NCBI RefSeq assembly: GCF_002432125.1
Contig: NZ_DJFS01000053.1
Location: 31,839-47,078 of the forward strand
Length of the DNA: 15,240 nucleotides
Direction of reading: 5' to 3'
Source of the DNA: Brevundimonas sp. UBA5866
Lineage (GTDB): Bacteria; Pseudomonadota; Alphaproteobacteria; Caulobacterales; Caulobacteraceae
The notes beneath the pieces are model-generated. The model was not told the origin of the DNA. It worked only from the letters and a program-made list of their open reading frames with translations, and did no database searches. Positions 1 to 6,529 of the stretch are shown here, piece after piece. Each line of letters starts with the position of its first letter. The stretch's first letter is position 1. A program made the translations under genes and the position numbers.

Positions 1-714
1 GTCGAGCTTGAGGACGGCGTGATCCCGCGCTGTGACAAGCTGTTTGGCCCCGGCAATGCCTATGTGGCCGAGGCCAAGAAACAGGCCAACGCCCTTCCCG
101 CCGGTCCTGCCGTCGACATGCCCGCCGGTCCGTCCGAACTGATGGTCGTGGCCGACAGCGCCGCCGATCCGGTCGTTGCCGCCGCCGACCTCTTGTCTCA
201 AGCGGAACACGACAAGGACGCGCAGGTCATCCTCGTCGCCACCACCAAGACCGCCCTTCAGGCTATTCTGGAAGAGGTCGAGGAACAGGTTGCCACCCTG
301 CCGCGCGCCGAGATCGCCCGCGCGTCTCTGGGTGAAGCCCGCGCCATCCTGGCCCGCAATCCGGACGATGTGATCGAGGCCATCAACATGTACGGCCCCG
401 AACACCTTGCGCTCCAGACCGAAGATGCCGGTGATCTGGTGGACCGTATCGAGGCCGCAGGTGCCATATTCGTCGGTGGCTGGGCCGCCGAGACGCTGGG
501 CGACTATGCCGCTGGCCCCAGCCACGTCCTGCCGACCGATGGCGGGGCGCGTACGCTGGGCGGTATCACCACCGCCAGCTTCATGACCTCCATGTCGGTG
601 CAGTACGTCAATGAGGAGGGTGCCCGCACCCTCGGCCCCATCGCCGCCCGCCTCGCGCGTCTGGAAGGGCTGGAAGCCCACGCCCGCGCCGCAGATTACA
701 GGAGCGAGGCATGA
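1..714 (+). CDS. hisD: Histidinol dehydrogenase, C-terminal part (5' end outside window)
   Basis: HisD is the zinc-dependent, NAD-dependent enzyme that oxidises L-histidinol twice to L-histidine, the last pathway step, in the cytoplasm. The frame is open from base 1, giving 237 visible residues of a protein usually near 430, so the N-terminal half is missing. The nucleotide-site motif GPGNAYV is at residues 16-22 and PAGPSE at 41-46. The metal and catalytic residues of the family are visible: Gln67 and His70 in SQAEHD, Glu134-His135 in YGPEHL, Asp168 in GDYAAGP, and His227 in EGLEAH near the C-terminus. The usual GPNHVLPT reads GPSHVLPT, a mild change. The TGA stop overlaps the ATG of the next gene by 4 bases (ATGA), so the two are translationally coupled. 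The family assignment is firm. Confidence 0.97.
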   Translation, partial: VELEDGVIPRCDKLFGPGNAYVAEAKKQANALPAGPAVDMPAGPSELMVVADSAADPVVAAADLLSQAEHDKDAQVILVATTKTALQAILEEVEEQVATLPRAEIARASLGEARAILARNPDDVIEAINMYGPEHLALQTEDAGDLVDRIEAAGAIFVGGWAAETLGDYAAGPSHVLPTDGGARTLGGITTASFMTSMSVQYVNEEGARTLGPIAARLARLEGLEAHARAADYRSEA

Positions 715-2135
715 GCCTGCCTGCCCCCTTTGCCCCGCTGGTCGCGGCCAATGACGGTCTCGACAACTATCCGTCCAGCCCGTCGGCTCTGGCCGCGCGC
801 ATGGCCGAAATCTATGGCGTAGAGACCGATCAGGTCCTGCCGGTGCGTGGCCTGACCCACGCACTGGAGCTGGTCTGGCGTTTGGCGCTGAAGGAAGGCG
901 GTTCGGTCGAGGCCCCCAAGGCCGAGCCCTATGCCCGCCTGCAATCCATCTATCCGGCCAAGGGTGATGACATCGCCGTGGTGGCCCGCGCCATCGGTTC
1001 GGTCGAAGCCATCGCCGAGATGGCCCGGCGCGTGGCTCCGGCCCTGCTGGTCATCGACGAGGGCGTGATCGAGTTTTCCGACGCTCCGTCCGCCGCCACC
1101 ATCATCAAGGACGTGCCGAACCTGATCGTCCTGCGCAGCCTGTCGCTGGCCTACGGTCTAGCCGGTGCCCGCGTGGGGGCCGCCCTGGCCCAGCCGCAGA
1201 CGCTGGACCGTCTGGCCTCGGTGATCGAGCCCTATGCCCTGCCCGCCCCGCTGGTGAAACTGGCGCAGCAGGCGCTGGACCCGTCGCGCATGCTGGAGAA
1301 TGCCGAGCGCATCGCCGGTGTCCGCCGCGAGCGCGACCGTCTGGTGCGCGAGCTGTCGCGCATCATGCCGGTGGATCAGGGCGTCGGCCCCGTGATCATC
1401 GCCCGCCCCGAAGACATCGAAGCGGCGCTGGCCCAACTCAAGACCTTCGGCATTGCCGCCGATGTGTCGGAAGAACGCCTGCGCCTGCCTGTATCGCTGA
1501 AGGCCGAAATCAATGATCGCCTGCTGGCCGCCTTCGGCATGAATGTCGGCAAGGTGCGCGCCCCGCGTATCGGCCAGTCGGTCCGCGACACCAAGGAAAC
1601 CCGCATCGTCTGTACGGTGAACCTTGATGAAGCCGGTCCGGTGAAGATCGAGACCGGCGTCGGTTTCTTTGACCACATGCTGGAGCAGATCGCGGCCCAC
1701 GGCGGCTTCTCGCTGCGCCTCAAGTGCGAGGGCGACCTGTTCACCGATCCGCACCACACGATCGAAGATAGCGCCATTGCCCTCGGCCAAGCGCTGAAAC
1801 AGGCGCTGGGCGAGCGCAAGGGCATCCAGCGCTATGGCTTTGTCCTGCCGATGGACGAGGCCAATGCGGTTGTCTCCATCGACCTGTCGGGCCGTCCCTA
1901 TCAGGTGTTCGAGGGCACGTTCGATACGCCCTACATCGGTGAATACCGCACCGACCTGACGGCCCACGTCTTCCGCTCGCTGGCCGAGCATCTGGGGGCA
2001 GCCGTCCACATCAAGGTCACCGGCTCCGACGACCACCACAAGACCGAGGCCTGCTACAAGGGCTTTGGCCGCGCGCTGCGTCAGGCCATCAAGGTCGAGG
2101 GCGACGCCATTCCCAGCACCAAGGGTGTCCTGTGA
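711..2135 (+). CDS. hisB: Fusion: degenerate HisC-like aminotransferase domain + imidazoleglycerol-phosphate dehydratase (HisB)
   Basis: A 474-residue two-domain protein. Residues about 283-474 are a complete HisB dehydratase (imidazole glycerol phosphate to imidazole acetol phosphate). They carry the Mn-binding histidine motifs FFDHML (320-324), DPHHTIED (346-353) and DDHHKTE (440-446), plus the typical SxKGVL ending. Residues about 16-280 align with HisC (histidinol-phosphate aminotransferase): DNYP near 18-21, a DEGVIEF strand at 116-122, then RSLSLAYGLAGARVG at 142-156. In active HisC the last motif carries the PLP-binding lysine (LSKAxGLAG); here that position is Leu146. The DEAY tyrosine is Val119, and the NPNNPTG loop is not recognisable. 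The domain is also roughly 80 residues shorter than normal HisC. I infer it is catalytically dead and perhaps structural or regulatory. Start ATG overlaps the hisD stop; the stop overlaps the hisH GTG. In enterobacteria the partner fused to HisB is a phosphatase, not an aminotransferase. Confidence 0.93.
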   Translation: MSLPAPFAPLVAANDGLDNYPSSPSALAARMAEIYGVETDQVLPVRGLTHALELVWRLALKEGGSVEAPKAEPYARLQSIYPAKGDDIAVVARAIGSVEAIAEMARRVAPALLVIDEGVIEFSDAPSAATIIKDVPNLIVLRSLSLAYGLAGARVGAALAQPQTLDRLASVIEPYALPAPLVKLAQQALDPSRMLENAERIAGVRRERDRLVRELSRIMPVDQGVGPVIIARPEDIEAALAQLKTFGIAADVSEERLRLPVSLKAEINDRLLAAFGMNVGKVRAPRIGQSVRDTKETRIVCTVNLDEAGPVKIETGVGFFDHMLEQIAAHGGFSLRLKCEGDLFTDPHHTIEDSAIALGQALKQALGERKGIQRYGFVLPMDEANAVVSIDLSGRPYQVFEGTFDTPYIGEYRTDLTAHVFRSLAEHLGAAVHIKVTGSDDHHKTEACYKGFGRALRQAIKVEGDAIPSTKGVL

Positions 2136-2737
2136 GCGACGTCACCCTGATCGGTTACGGCTCGGGCAATGTCGCCTCGGTGCGTTTCGCGCTGGAGCGG
2201 CTGGGCGCACGGGTGCGCGTGACCGCCGATCCGGCGGACGTGGCGGATGCCGAGCGCGTCATCCTGCCGGGTGTTGGGGCTGCGGGCTATGCCATGAAGC
2301 GGCTGGAGGCTTTGGGGCTTGTCGATGCCCTGCGCGCCTTCGAGCGCCCGCTCATGGGCGTCTGCCTTGGCCAGCAACTGCTGTTCGAGGCGTCCGACGA
2401 GGACGGCGACGTGCCGATGCTGGGCCTGATCCCCGGCCGCGTGACGGCCATCGCGCCGCGCCCCTCCCTGCCCTCGCCCCACATGGGCTGGAGCCGCCTG
2501 AGCAAGCGCCGCGACGATCCAGTCCTGGACGGCGTGACGGATGGCGAATGGGCCTATTTCGTCCACGGCTTCGTCTGCCCCGATGGCGAGGCGACCATTT
2601 CAGCCGCCGACTATGGCGGCCTGCCTGTCCCCGCCGTGATCAACCACAAGAACCGCTGGGGCTGCCAGTTCCACCCCGAGCGCTCGGCCAAGACCGGCGC
2701 GCGTATCCTCAAAAACTTCCTCGGGTTGCCCGCATGA
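2132..2737 (+). CDS. hisH: Imidazole glycerol phosphate synthase, glutaminase subunit
   Basis: HisH is the class I glutamine amidotransferase that releases ammonia from glutamine and channels it to HisF. The 201-residue length is normal. The start is GTG at 2132, overlapping the preceding stop as GTGA; the protein then begins with the family pattern LIGYGSGN (residues 6-13), close to the usual D-Y-G-x-G-N. The nucleophile elbow GVCLGQQ places the catalytic cysteine at residue 78, and FHPERS gives the other triad residues, His181 and Glu183. The oxyanion-region strand ILPGVGA is at 44-50. Its stop overlaps the hisA ATG as ATGA. With hisF two genes downstream, the pair makes the heterodimeric synthase. 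Confidence 0.96.
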   Translation: MSDVTLIGYGSGNVASVRFALERLGARVRVTADPADVADAERVILPGVGAAGYAMKRLEALGLVDALRAFERPLMGVCLGQQLLFEASDEDGDVPMLGLIPGRVTAIAPRPSLPSPHMGWSRLSKRRDDPVLDGVTDGEWAYFVHGFVCPDGEATISAADYGGLPVPAVINHKNRWGCQFHPERSAKTGARILKNFLGLPA

Positions 2738-3465
2738 TCATCTATCCCGCCATTGACCTGAAAGACGGTGTCGCGGTGCGTCTGATGCACGGCGATTTCG
2801 ACAAGGTCACCCGTTACGACGAAAACCCCGCCAGCCGCCTTGCCGCATTCGCCGCCGAGGGCGCGGAATGGGCCCACATCGTCGATCTGGACGGGGCCAA
2901 GGCCGGTGCCGCCCGCCAGTACGAACTGGTCGGTGAGATGGCCAAGGCCGTGGATGTGAAGATCCAGTGCGGCGGCGGCGTGCGCACCGAAGACGACGTG
3001 AAACGCCTTCTCGACAACGGCGTCACCCGCGTTGTGGTCGGCTCGCTGGCCGTAACCAACACCGATCAGGTGCTGGCCTGGCTGGACCAGTTCGGTCCGG
3101 AATCCATCACCCTCGCCCTCGACGTCAAATACGAGGACGGACTGCCCGTGCCCGCGCTCAAGGGCTGGACCCAGTCGGCGGGCGTGGATCTTTGGACGGT
3201 GCTGGACCGCTATCCGCCCGAACTTCTGCGCCATGTGCTGATGACCGACGTCAGCCGTGATGGTGCCCTGACGGGTGTGAACACCGACCTGCTGAGCGAG
3301 GCCCTGCGCCGCCGTCCGGATCTGAAGCTGCAGGCTTCGGGCGGTGTCGCCACGGTGAAGGACCTGAAGGCCGCGCGCGACATCGGCTGCGACGGGGCCA
3401 TCACCGGACGCGCCATCTATGAAGGCCGGTTCACCGTGGCCGAAGCCATCAAGGCCGTGGCCTGA
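2734..3465 (+). CDS. hisA: ProFAR isomerase (phosphoribosylformimino-AICAR ribotide isomerase)
   Basis: HisA catalyses the Amadori-type isomerisation of ProFAR to PRFAR in a TIM barrel. The 243-residue length is normal. The first strand reads YPAIDLKDG, with the general acid/base Asp8. The second catalytic aspartate, in LALDV, is Asp130. The half-barrel repeats are visible as the phosphate-binding segments CGGGVR (79-84) and ASGGV (201-205). TDVSRDGALTG (171-181) is the other active-site loop. The ATG start overlaps the hisH stop by 4 bases. A longer reading frame is open upstream of this ATG, but it lies across hisH and is not needed for the barrel, which begins within three residues of this start. 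Confidence 0.97.
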   Translation: MIIYPAIDLKDGVAVRLMHGDFDKVTRYDENPASRLAAFAAEGAEWAHIVDLDGAKAGAARQYELVGEMAKAVDVKIQCGGGVRTEDDVKRLLDNGVTRVVVGSLAVTNTDQVLAWLDQFGPESITLALDVKYEDGLPVPALKGWTQSAGVDLWTVLDRYPPELLRHVLMTDVSRDGALTGVNTDLLSEALRRRPDLKLQASGGVATVKDLKAARDIGCDGAITGRAIYEGRFTVAEAIKAVA

Positions 3466-3482
3466 TGACCGGACTTTTCTAT

Positions 3483-3487
3483 AGGAG
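3483..3487 (+). promoter_or_regulatory. Ribosome binding site of hisF
   Basis: AGGAG lies 9 bases before the hisF ATG, inside the only non-overlapping junction of the his operon (31 bases between hisA and hisF). All other his junctions here are 4-base overlaps, so hisF is the one gene that can be translated independently of its upstream neighbour. Confidence 0.7.
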
Positions 3488-3496
3488 CGGGGTTCA

Positions 3497-4264
3497 ATGA
3501 CCGCCCGCCGTATCATTCCCTGCCTTGATGTGAAGGACGGTCGTGTCGTCAAAGGCGTCCGCTTCGAGGGCCACCGCGATATGGGCGACGCCGCCGAACT
3601 GGCCGCCCGTTACCGCGATGCGGGCGCGGACGAGTTGGTCTTCTACGACATCACCGCCAGTCCCGAAGGCCGCACCCTGGACTATTCGTGGGTGCAGGAC
3701 ATCGCCCGCCTGCTGGACATTCCTTTCTGTGTCGCGGGCGGCATCCGCACGGTCGAACAGGCCGCGCGCTGCCTCGACCACGGGGCGGACAAGGTGTCGA
3801 TCAACTCGCCCGCGCTGGAGCGCCCCGAGCTGATCGGTGAAATGGCCGAAAGGCTGGGCCGCCAGTGCGTGGTCGTCAGCGTCGACAGCGCGTTTCAGGA
3901 CGGCGAGTGGAAGGTCCACAAATACACCGGCGATCCCAACGCCCGCCGCGGCGCGGGCAAGCTGACGATGGACTGGATCATCGAGGCGCAGACCCTCGGC
4001 GCGGGCGAGATCGTGCTGAACTGCATCGATCAGGACGGCGTGCGCAAAGGCTATGACATCGCCCAACTGACCGTCGCCCGCGAGCGTCTGACCATTCCGC
4101 TGGTCGCATCCGGCGGAGCGGGCGCGCCCGAACATTTCCTGTCGGCGTTCAAGGATGCCGATGTTTCCGGCGCATTGGCCGCCAGTGTCTTCCACTCCGG
4201 TGCCATCGCCATTCCCGATCTTAAAACCTACCTCGACCGGAACGGGGTGGAGGTACGGATATGA
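3497..4264 (+). CDS. hisF: Imidazole glycerol phosphate synthase, cyclase subunit
   Basis: HisF is the TIM-barrel cyclase that uses ammonia from HisH to convert PRFAR to imidazole glycerol phosphate and AICAR. It has 255 residues. The opening IIPCLDVKDGRVVKG carries catalytic Asp11, and VVSVDSAF carries the second aspartate, Asp130. CVAGGIR (78-84) and ASGGAG (204-209) are the phosphate-binding loops; GALAASVFH (225-233) is typical of the C-terminal end. DELVFYDITASPEGR and a TGD-containing loop near residue 145 resemble the enterobacterial/xanthomonad form more than the usual alphaproteobacterial form; this comparison is from memory. It starts with ATG after a good ribosome binding site and ends in an ATGA overlap with hisIE. 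Confidence 0.97.
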   Translation: MTARRIIPCLDVKDGRVVKGVRFEGHRDMGDAAELAARYRDAGADELVFYDITASPEGRTLDYSWVQDIARLLDIPFCVAGGIRTVEQAARCLDHGADKVSINSPALERPELIGEMAERLGRQCVVVSVDSAFQDGEWKVHKYTGDPNARRGAGKLTMDWIIEAQTLGAGEIVLNCIDQDGVRKGYDIAQLTVARERLTIPLVASGGAGAPEHFLSAFKDADVSGALAASVFHSGAIAIPDLKTYLDRNGVEVRI

Positions 4265-4887
4265 ACGAACTCAAGAACAGTGTGGATGTGTCCGCCATCG
4301 ACTTCGCCAAGGGTAACGGTCTGATCCCCGCCGTGGTGCAGGATGCGGATACCCTTCAGGTGCTGACCCTCGCCTATATGGACGAGGCAGCCCTGAAGGA
4401 AACCTTGGAGAGCGGTCAGGCGACCTTCTTCTCGCGCTCGCGCGGCGGGCGCTGGCGCAAGGGCGAGACGTCGGGCGACTTTCTCAATGTGGTGTCGGTG
4501 ACGCCCGACTGTGACGCCGACGCGGTGGTGGTGAAGGTTCGCCCGGTCAACGCCAACGCCTGCCATCTGAACCGCGTCTCCTGTTTTGGCGACGAGGCAG
4601 CGCCTGGCGTCGGGCAACTGGCCAAGCTGGAACGCACGATCGCTGTGCGTGCAAAGGCAGATCCCGCTGAAAGCTGGACCGCGCGACTGGTCGAAAAAGG
4701 GGTAAAGCGGATTTCGCAGAAAGTGGGCGAGGAAGGTGTAGAAACCGCCCTTGCCGCCACGGCGGGTCCCGACGAGGAAGTCGCCAGCGAGGCCGCCGAT
4801 CTGATCTATCACCTGCTGGTTCTGTTGTATGCGCGCGGCATGAAGCTGCAGGACGTGCTCGACGTTCTTCACGCCCGCGAAAAATAG
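4261..4887 (+). CDS. hisIE: Bifunctional phosphoribosyl-AMP cyclohydrolase / phosphoribosyl-ATP pyrophosphatase (HisI-HisE fusion)
   Basis: A 208-residue protein that performs pathway steps 2 and 3. The N-terminal HisI domain (about 1-115) shows FFSRSRGGRWRKGETSG (56-72), the metal-binding DCDAD (83-87), CH at 101-102 and SCF at 107-109, which supply the zinc cysteines and Mg aspartates of the cyclohydrolase. The C-terminal HisE domain (about 118-208) shows the helical MazG-like motif KVGEEGVE (154-161) and EAADLIYHLLVLL (177-189), with the Mg-binding acidic residues. Both domains look intact. As far as I recall, alphaproteobacteria usually encode HisI and HisE as separate genes, while fusion is typical of gammaproteobacteria and Bacteroidetes. 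It overlaps hisF by 4 bases and is the last gene of the operon; I see no convincing hairpin terminator after it. Confidence 0.96.
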   Translation: MNELKNSVDVSAIDFAKGNGLIPAVVQDADTLQVLTLAYMDEAALKETLESGQATFFSRSRGGRWRKGETSGDFLNVVSVTPDCDADAVVVKVRPVNANACHLNRVSCFGDEAAPGVGQLAKLERTIAVRAKADPAESWTARLVEKGVKRISQKVGEEGVETALAATAGPDEEVASEAADLIYHLLVLLYARGMKLQDVLDVLHAREK

Positions 4888-4938
4888 GCTTGGTGCCCGT
4901 CCGGGTCCCTAGGAGATCAGCGGTAACATTGGCGTGTT

Positions 4939-4967
4939 TTGAGCCCGCACACGGTTCAGACTAATAG
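4939..4967 (+). promoter_or_regulatory. Possible sigma70-type promoter for the secreted two-repeat protein
   Basis: TTGAGC at 4939-4944 and TAATAG at 4962-4967 are separated by 17 bases, about 43 bases upstream of the ATG at 5010. The match to consensus is only moderate (4/6 and 3/6), so this is a candidate. Confidence 0.25.
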
Positions 4968-4978
4968 GAGTCCGTTTT

Positions 4979-4994
4979 CGAACATAATTGTTCG
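4979..4994. promoter_or_regulatory. Perfect 6-bp inverted repeat in the 5' leader, possible operator
   Basis: CGAACA-TAAT-TGTTCG is a perfect dyad between the candidate promoter and the ribosome binding site (GGAG at 4999-5002) of the gene starting at 5010. Its position just downstream of the presumed transcription start would suit a repressor site. It resembles a Gram-positive LexA box (CGAAC-N4-GTTCG) but has 6 rather than 4 central bases, so I do not name a regulator. Confidence 0.35.
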
Positions 4995-5009
4995 TCTCGG
5001 AGATAAGAT

Positions 5010-5891
5010 ATGTCGCGATTGATCCGTCCTGTGCTGGCTGCTGCCATTCTATTGGCACCGTTGGCAACGTCGGTTCAGGCTCAGGACTCGCGCGGTACGC
5101 CCGTATACGGCAGCGTACGCCTGTCCTCCGGTTTCACCCCCGATCCGCACAAGCTGTCCGTGACGGCGGGCGGTGCCATCGATGCCTCACGCGTGAATGC
5201 TACGGGATGTATAGGTCAGATCGGCGGCAATCCCGACTATGTCCTGAACTACACCGCCGGTGAGATGCCGCTGTACATCCGCGCCACCTCGGACGAGGAC
5301 ACCTCATTGGTCGTTCGTGATCCGCAGGGTCGCTGGCAGTGCAATGACGACACCAATGGCCTTGATCCTGAAATCGGCTTCGAGAATCCGCGCTCGGGCA
5401 ATTATGCAATCTGGGTGGGCGCAGTCGGCGGATCTTCGGTCGCCGCCGAATTGCACATTTCCGAAATCTCGGAAGGTACGGGTGCCTCGGCGGCCATCGA
5501 CATGAGCGCCCAGGCTAATTTCGGCGAGATCATTCTGCGGTCGGGCTTCACGCCTGATCCGCACTCGATCGAAATGACTGCGGGCGGCAATATCCAGGCT
5601 GCCTCGGTGGATGGTTCCTGCGCGGGCTTTGTCTCTTCGTCGCCGGACTATGAGGTCACCTATCGCGATGCGGGTAACTTCCCCCTGACCTTTGCCTTCA
5701 CGGCCAAGGCTGACACCACCCTGATGATCAATGGGCCCGATGGTTCGTGGTATTGCGACGACGACAGCGGTGGCAACGGCAATCCGCGCGTCGTCTTCAG
5801 CGATGCTTCCGACGGCGTCTATGACGTCTGGGTTGGCTCTTACAGCGGCGAAATGATCCCGGGCCGTCTGACGATCAGCGAAGTTCAATAA
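5010..5891 (+). CDS. Secreted protein with two tandem homologous beta-rich domains (unknown function)
   Basis: A 293-residue protein with a Sec signal peptide: positive MSRLIR, a hydrophobic core at about 7-20 and an AxA-like site VQA|Q after residue 24. The mature part is two copies of a roughly 120-residue module, residues about 33-153 and 171-292. Both contain a SGFTPDPH element (40-47 and 178-185), an AGG element, one cysteine early (67 and 204), a PDY element, and an acidic loop W-x-C-(N/D)-D-D (109-114 and 247-252). Both close with a G-x-Y-x-(I/V)-WVG strand. The (N/D)DD loop and SGxY strand resemble bacterial pre-peptidase C-terminal (PPC) beta-sandwich domains; that link is an inference. 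The cysteine pairs could form one disulphide per module in the periplasm or outside. GGAG lies 7 bases before the ATG. No enzyme motif is seen. Confidence 0.85.
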   Translation: MSRLIRPVLAAAILLAPLATSVQAQDSRGTPVYGSVRLSSGFTPDPHKLSVTAGGAIDASRVNATGCIGQIGGNPDYVLNYTAGEMPLYIRATSDEDTSLVVRDPQGRWQCNDDTNGLDPEIGFENPRSGNYAIWVGAVGGSSVAAELHISEISEGTGASAAIDMSAQANFGEIILRSGFTPDPHSIEMTAGGNIQAASVDGSCAGFVSSSPDYEVTYRDAGNFPLTFAFTAKADTTLMINGPDGSWYCDDDSGGNGNPRVVFSDASDGVYDVWVGSYSGEMIPGRLTISEVQ

Positions 5892-5905
5892 GGGCGTTAA
5901 ACGGC

Positions 5906-5955
5906 TCGCCCCATAAGGGTCACAACGGTTCTACAGTGGCGTATTTGGGGCGAGT
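5906..5955. repeat. Inverted repeat, 9-bp arms, between the secreted protein and the lipoprotein
   Basis: CTCGCCCCA (5906-5914) and its complement TGGGGCGAG (5947-5955) are separated by 32 bases. The pair starts 14 bases after the stop of the upstream gene and could form a stem in the transcript. No T-run follows, so it is not a standard intrinsic terminator. Confidence 0.4.
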
Positions 5956-6050
5956 TCGGGTCAGGAAGTAAAAAACTTATCACGCCCGCGTGAACCGAAC
6001 CGGTAAATCGGCGTTTATCTTTTTTGCCTTTCAACCCGCAAGGAGCTCCT

Positions 6051-6335
6051 ATGCGCAAGATCGTACTCGCCGCCATCTCCGTCGCCGCCATGACCGGCCT
6101 GGCCGCCTGCCAGAACGCTGCCGAGAAGGAAGCCGATGCCAAGGCCGACGCCGTTGAGGCACAAGCCGATGTGGCTGTGACCCAACTGGAAAACCAGGCT
6201 GACGCTGCCAGCACCCAAGCTGCTACGGACGCTCTGAACGCCCAGGCTGACGCTGTTGAAGCCAACGCCGAACAAAAGGCTGACGCTATCCGCGACAACG
6301 CCAACAACCCGCAAGCTCCGGCTGCTACCCACTAA
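6051..6335 (+). CDS. Small Ala/Asp-rich lipoprotein
   Basis: A 94-residue protein. AAGGAG at 6040-6045 lies 5 bases before this ATG, which is why I prefer it to the in-frame ATG at 6024. The N-terminus MRKIVLAAISVAAMTG ends in a lipobox LAAC, so lipidation is predicted at Cys20. The mature part of about 75 residues is built from Ala, Asp, Glu, Gln and Lys in repeating A-D-A patterns (for example KADAVEAQADVA), which predicts one long alpha helix or coiled coil, then a Pro/Ala-rich end. No Lys is at the extreme C-terminus, unlike Braun lipoprotein, so covalent peptidoglycan linkage is not supported. The likely role is an envelope-associated structural lipoprotein; the function is unknown. A strong terminator follows, so it probably forms its own unit. 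Confidence 0.85.
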   Translation: MRKIVLAAISVAAMTGLAACQNAAEKEADAKADAVEAQADVAVTQLENQADAASTQAATDALNAQADAVEANAEQKADAIRDNANNPQAPAATH

Positions 6336-6345
6336 TCGGGTCGCC

Positions 6346-6360
6346 GGACCTTAAAGGTCC
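6346..6360. repeat. Short perfect inverted repeat after the lipoprotein gene
   Basis: GGACCTT-A-AAGGTCC has 7-bp arms and a 1-base centre and lies between the lipoprotein stop and the strong terminator. It could be a protein-binding dyad or part of the 3' UTR structure. Confidence 0.35.
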
Positions 6361-6366
6361 AGAATC

Positions 6367-6399
6367 AGCCCCGCCGACTTTTTGTCAGCGGGGCTTTTT
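6367..6399 (+). terminator. Rho-independent terminator of the lipoprotein gene
   Basis: AGCCCCGC (6367-6374) pairs with GCGGGGCT (6388-6395). The stem continues after one C/A mismatch with GAC/GTC around a TTTTT loop. A T-run ends at 6399. This is the clearest terminator in the window. Confidence 0.9.
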
Positions 6400-6529
6400 C
6401 ATGCCTGAACCCTGTGCGTTTTTGCCCGCCATACGAGATGGTGATGCCATCAGTTTTGCGTATTGGCCGATACAGAACAGTGGAATGATACCCCCACTGT
6501 GGCCTGTTCAGAGTTTACCGGAGACTGCT

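Noticed and set aside
1158..2039. 293-codon - strand ORF inside the hisC-like/hisB fusion
   Set aside because: Antisense shadow of a high-GC coding gene with firm family motifs on the + strand.
2065..2733. Upstream extension of the hisA frame
   Set aside because: Lies across hisB and hisH, is Arg/Pro/Gly-rich low-quality sequence, and the HisA barrel starts at 2734.
4979..4994. LexA/SOS box
   Set aside because: The arms match a Gram-positive LexA box but the spacing is 6 rather than 4, and the alphaproteobacterial LexA site is a direct GTTC repeat instead.
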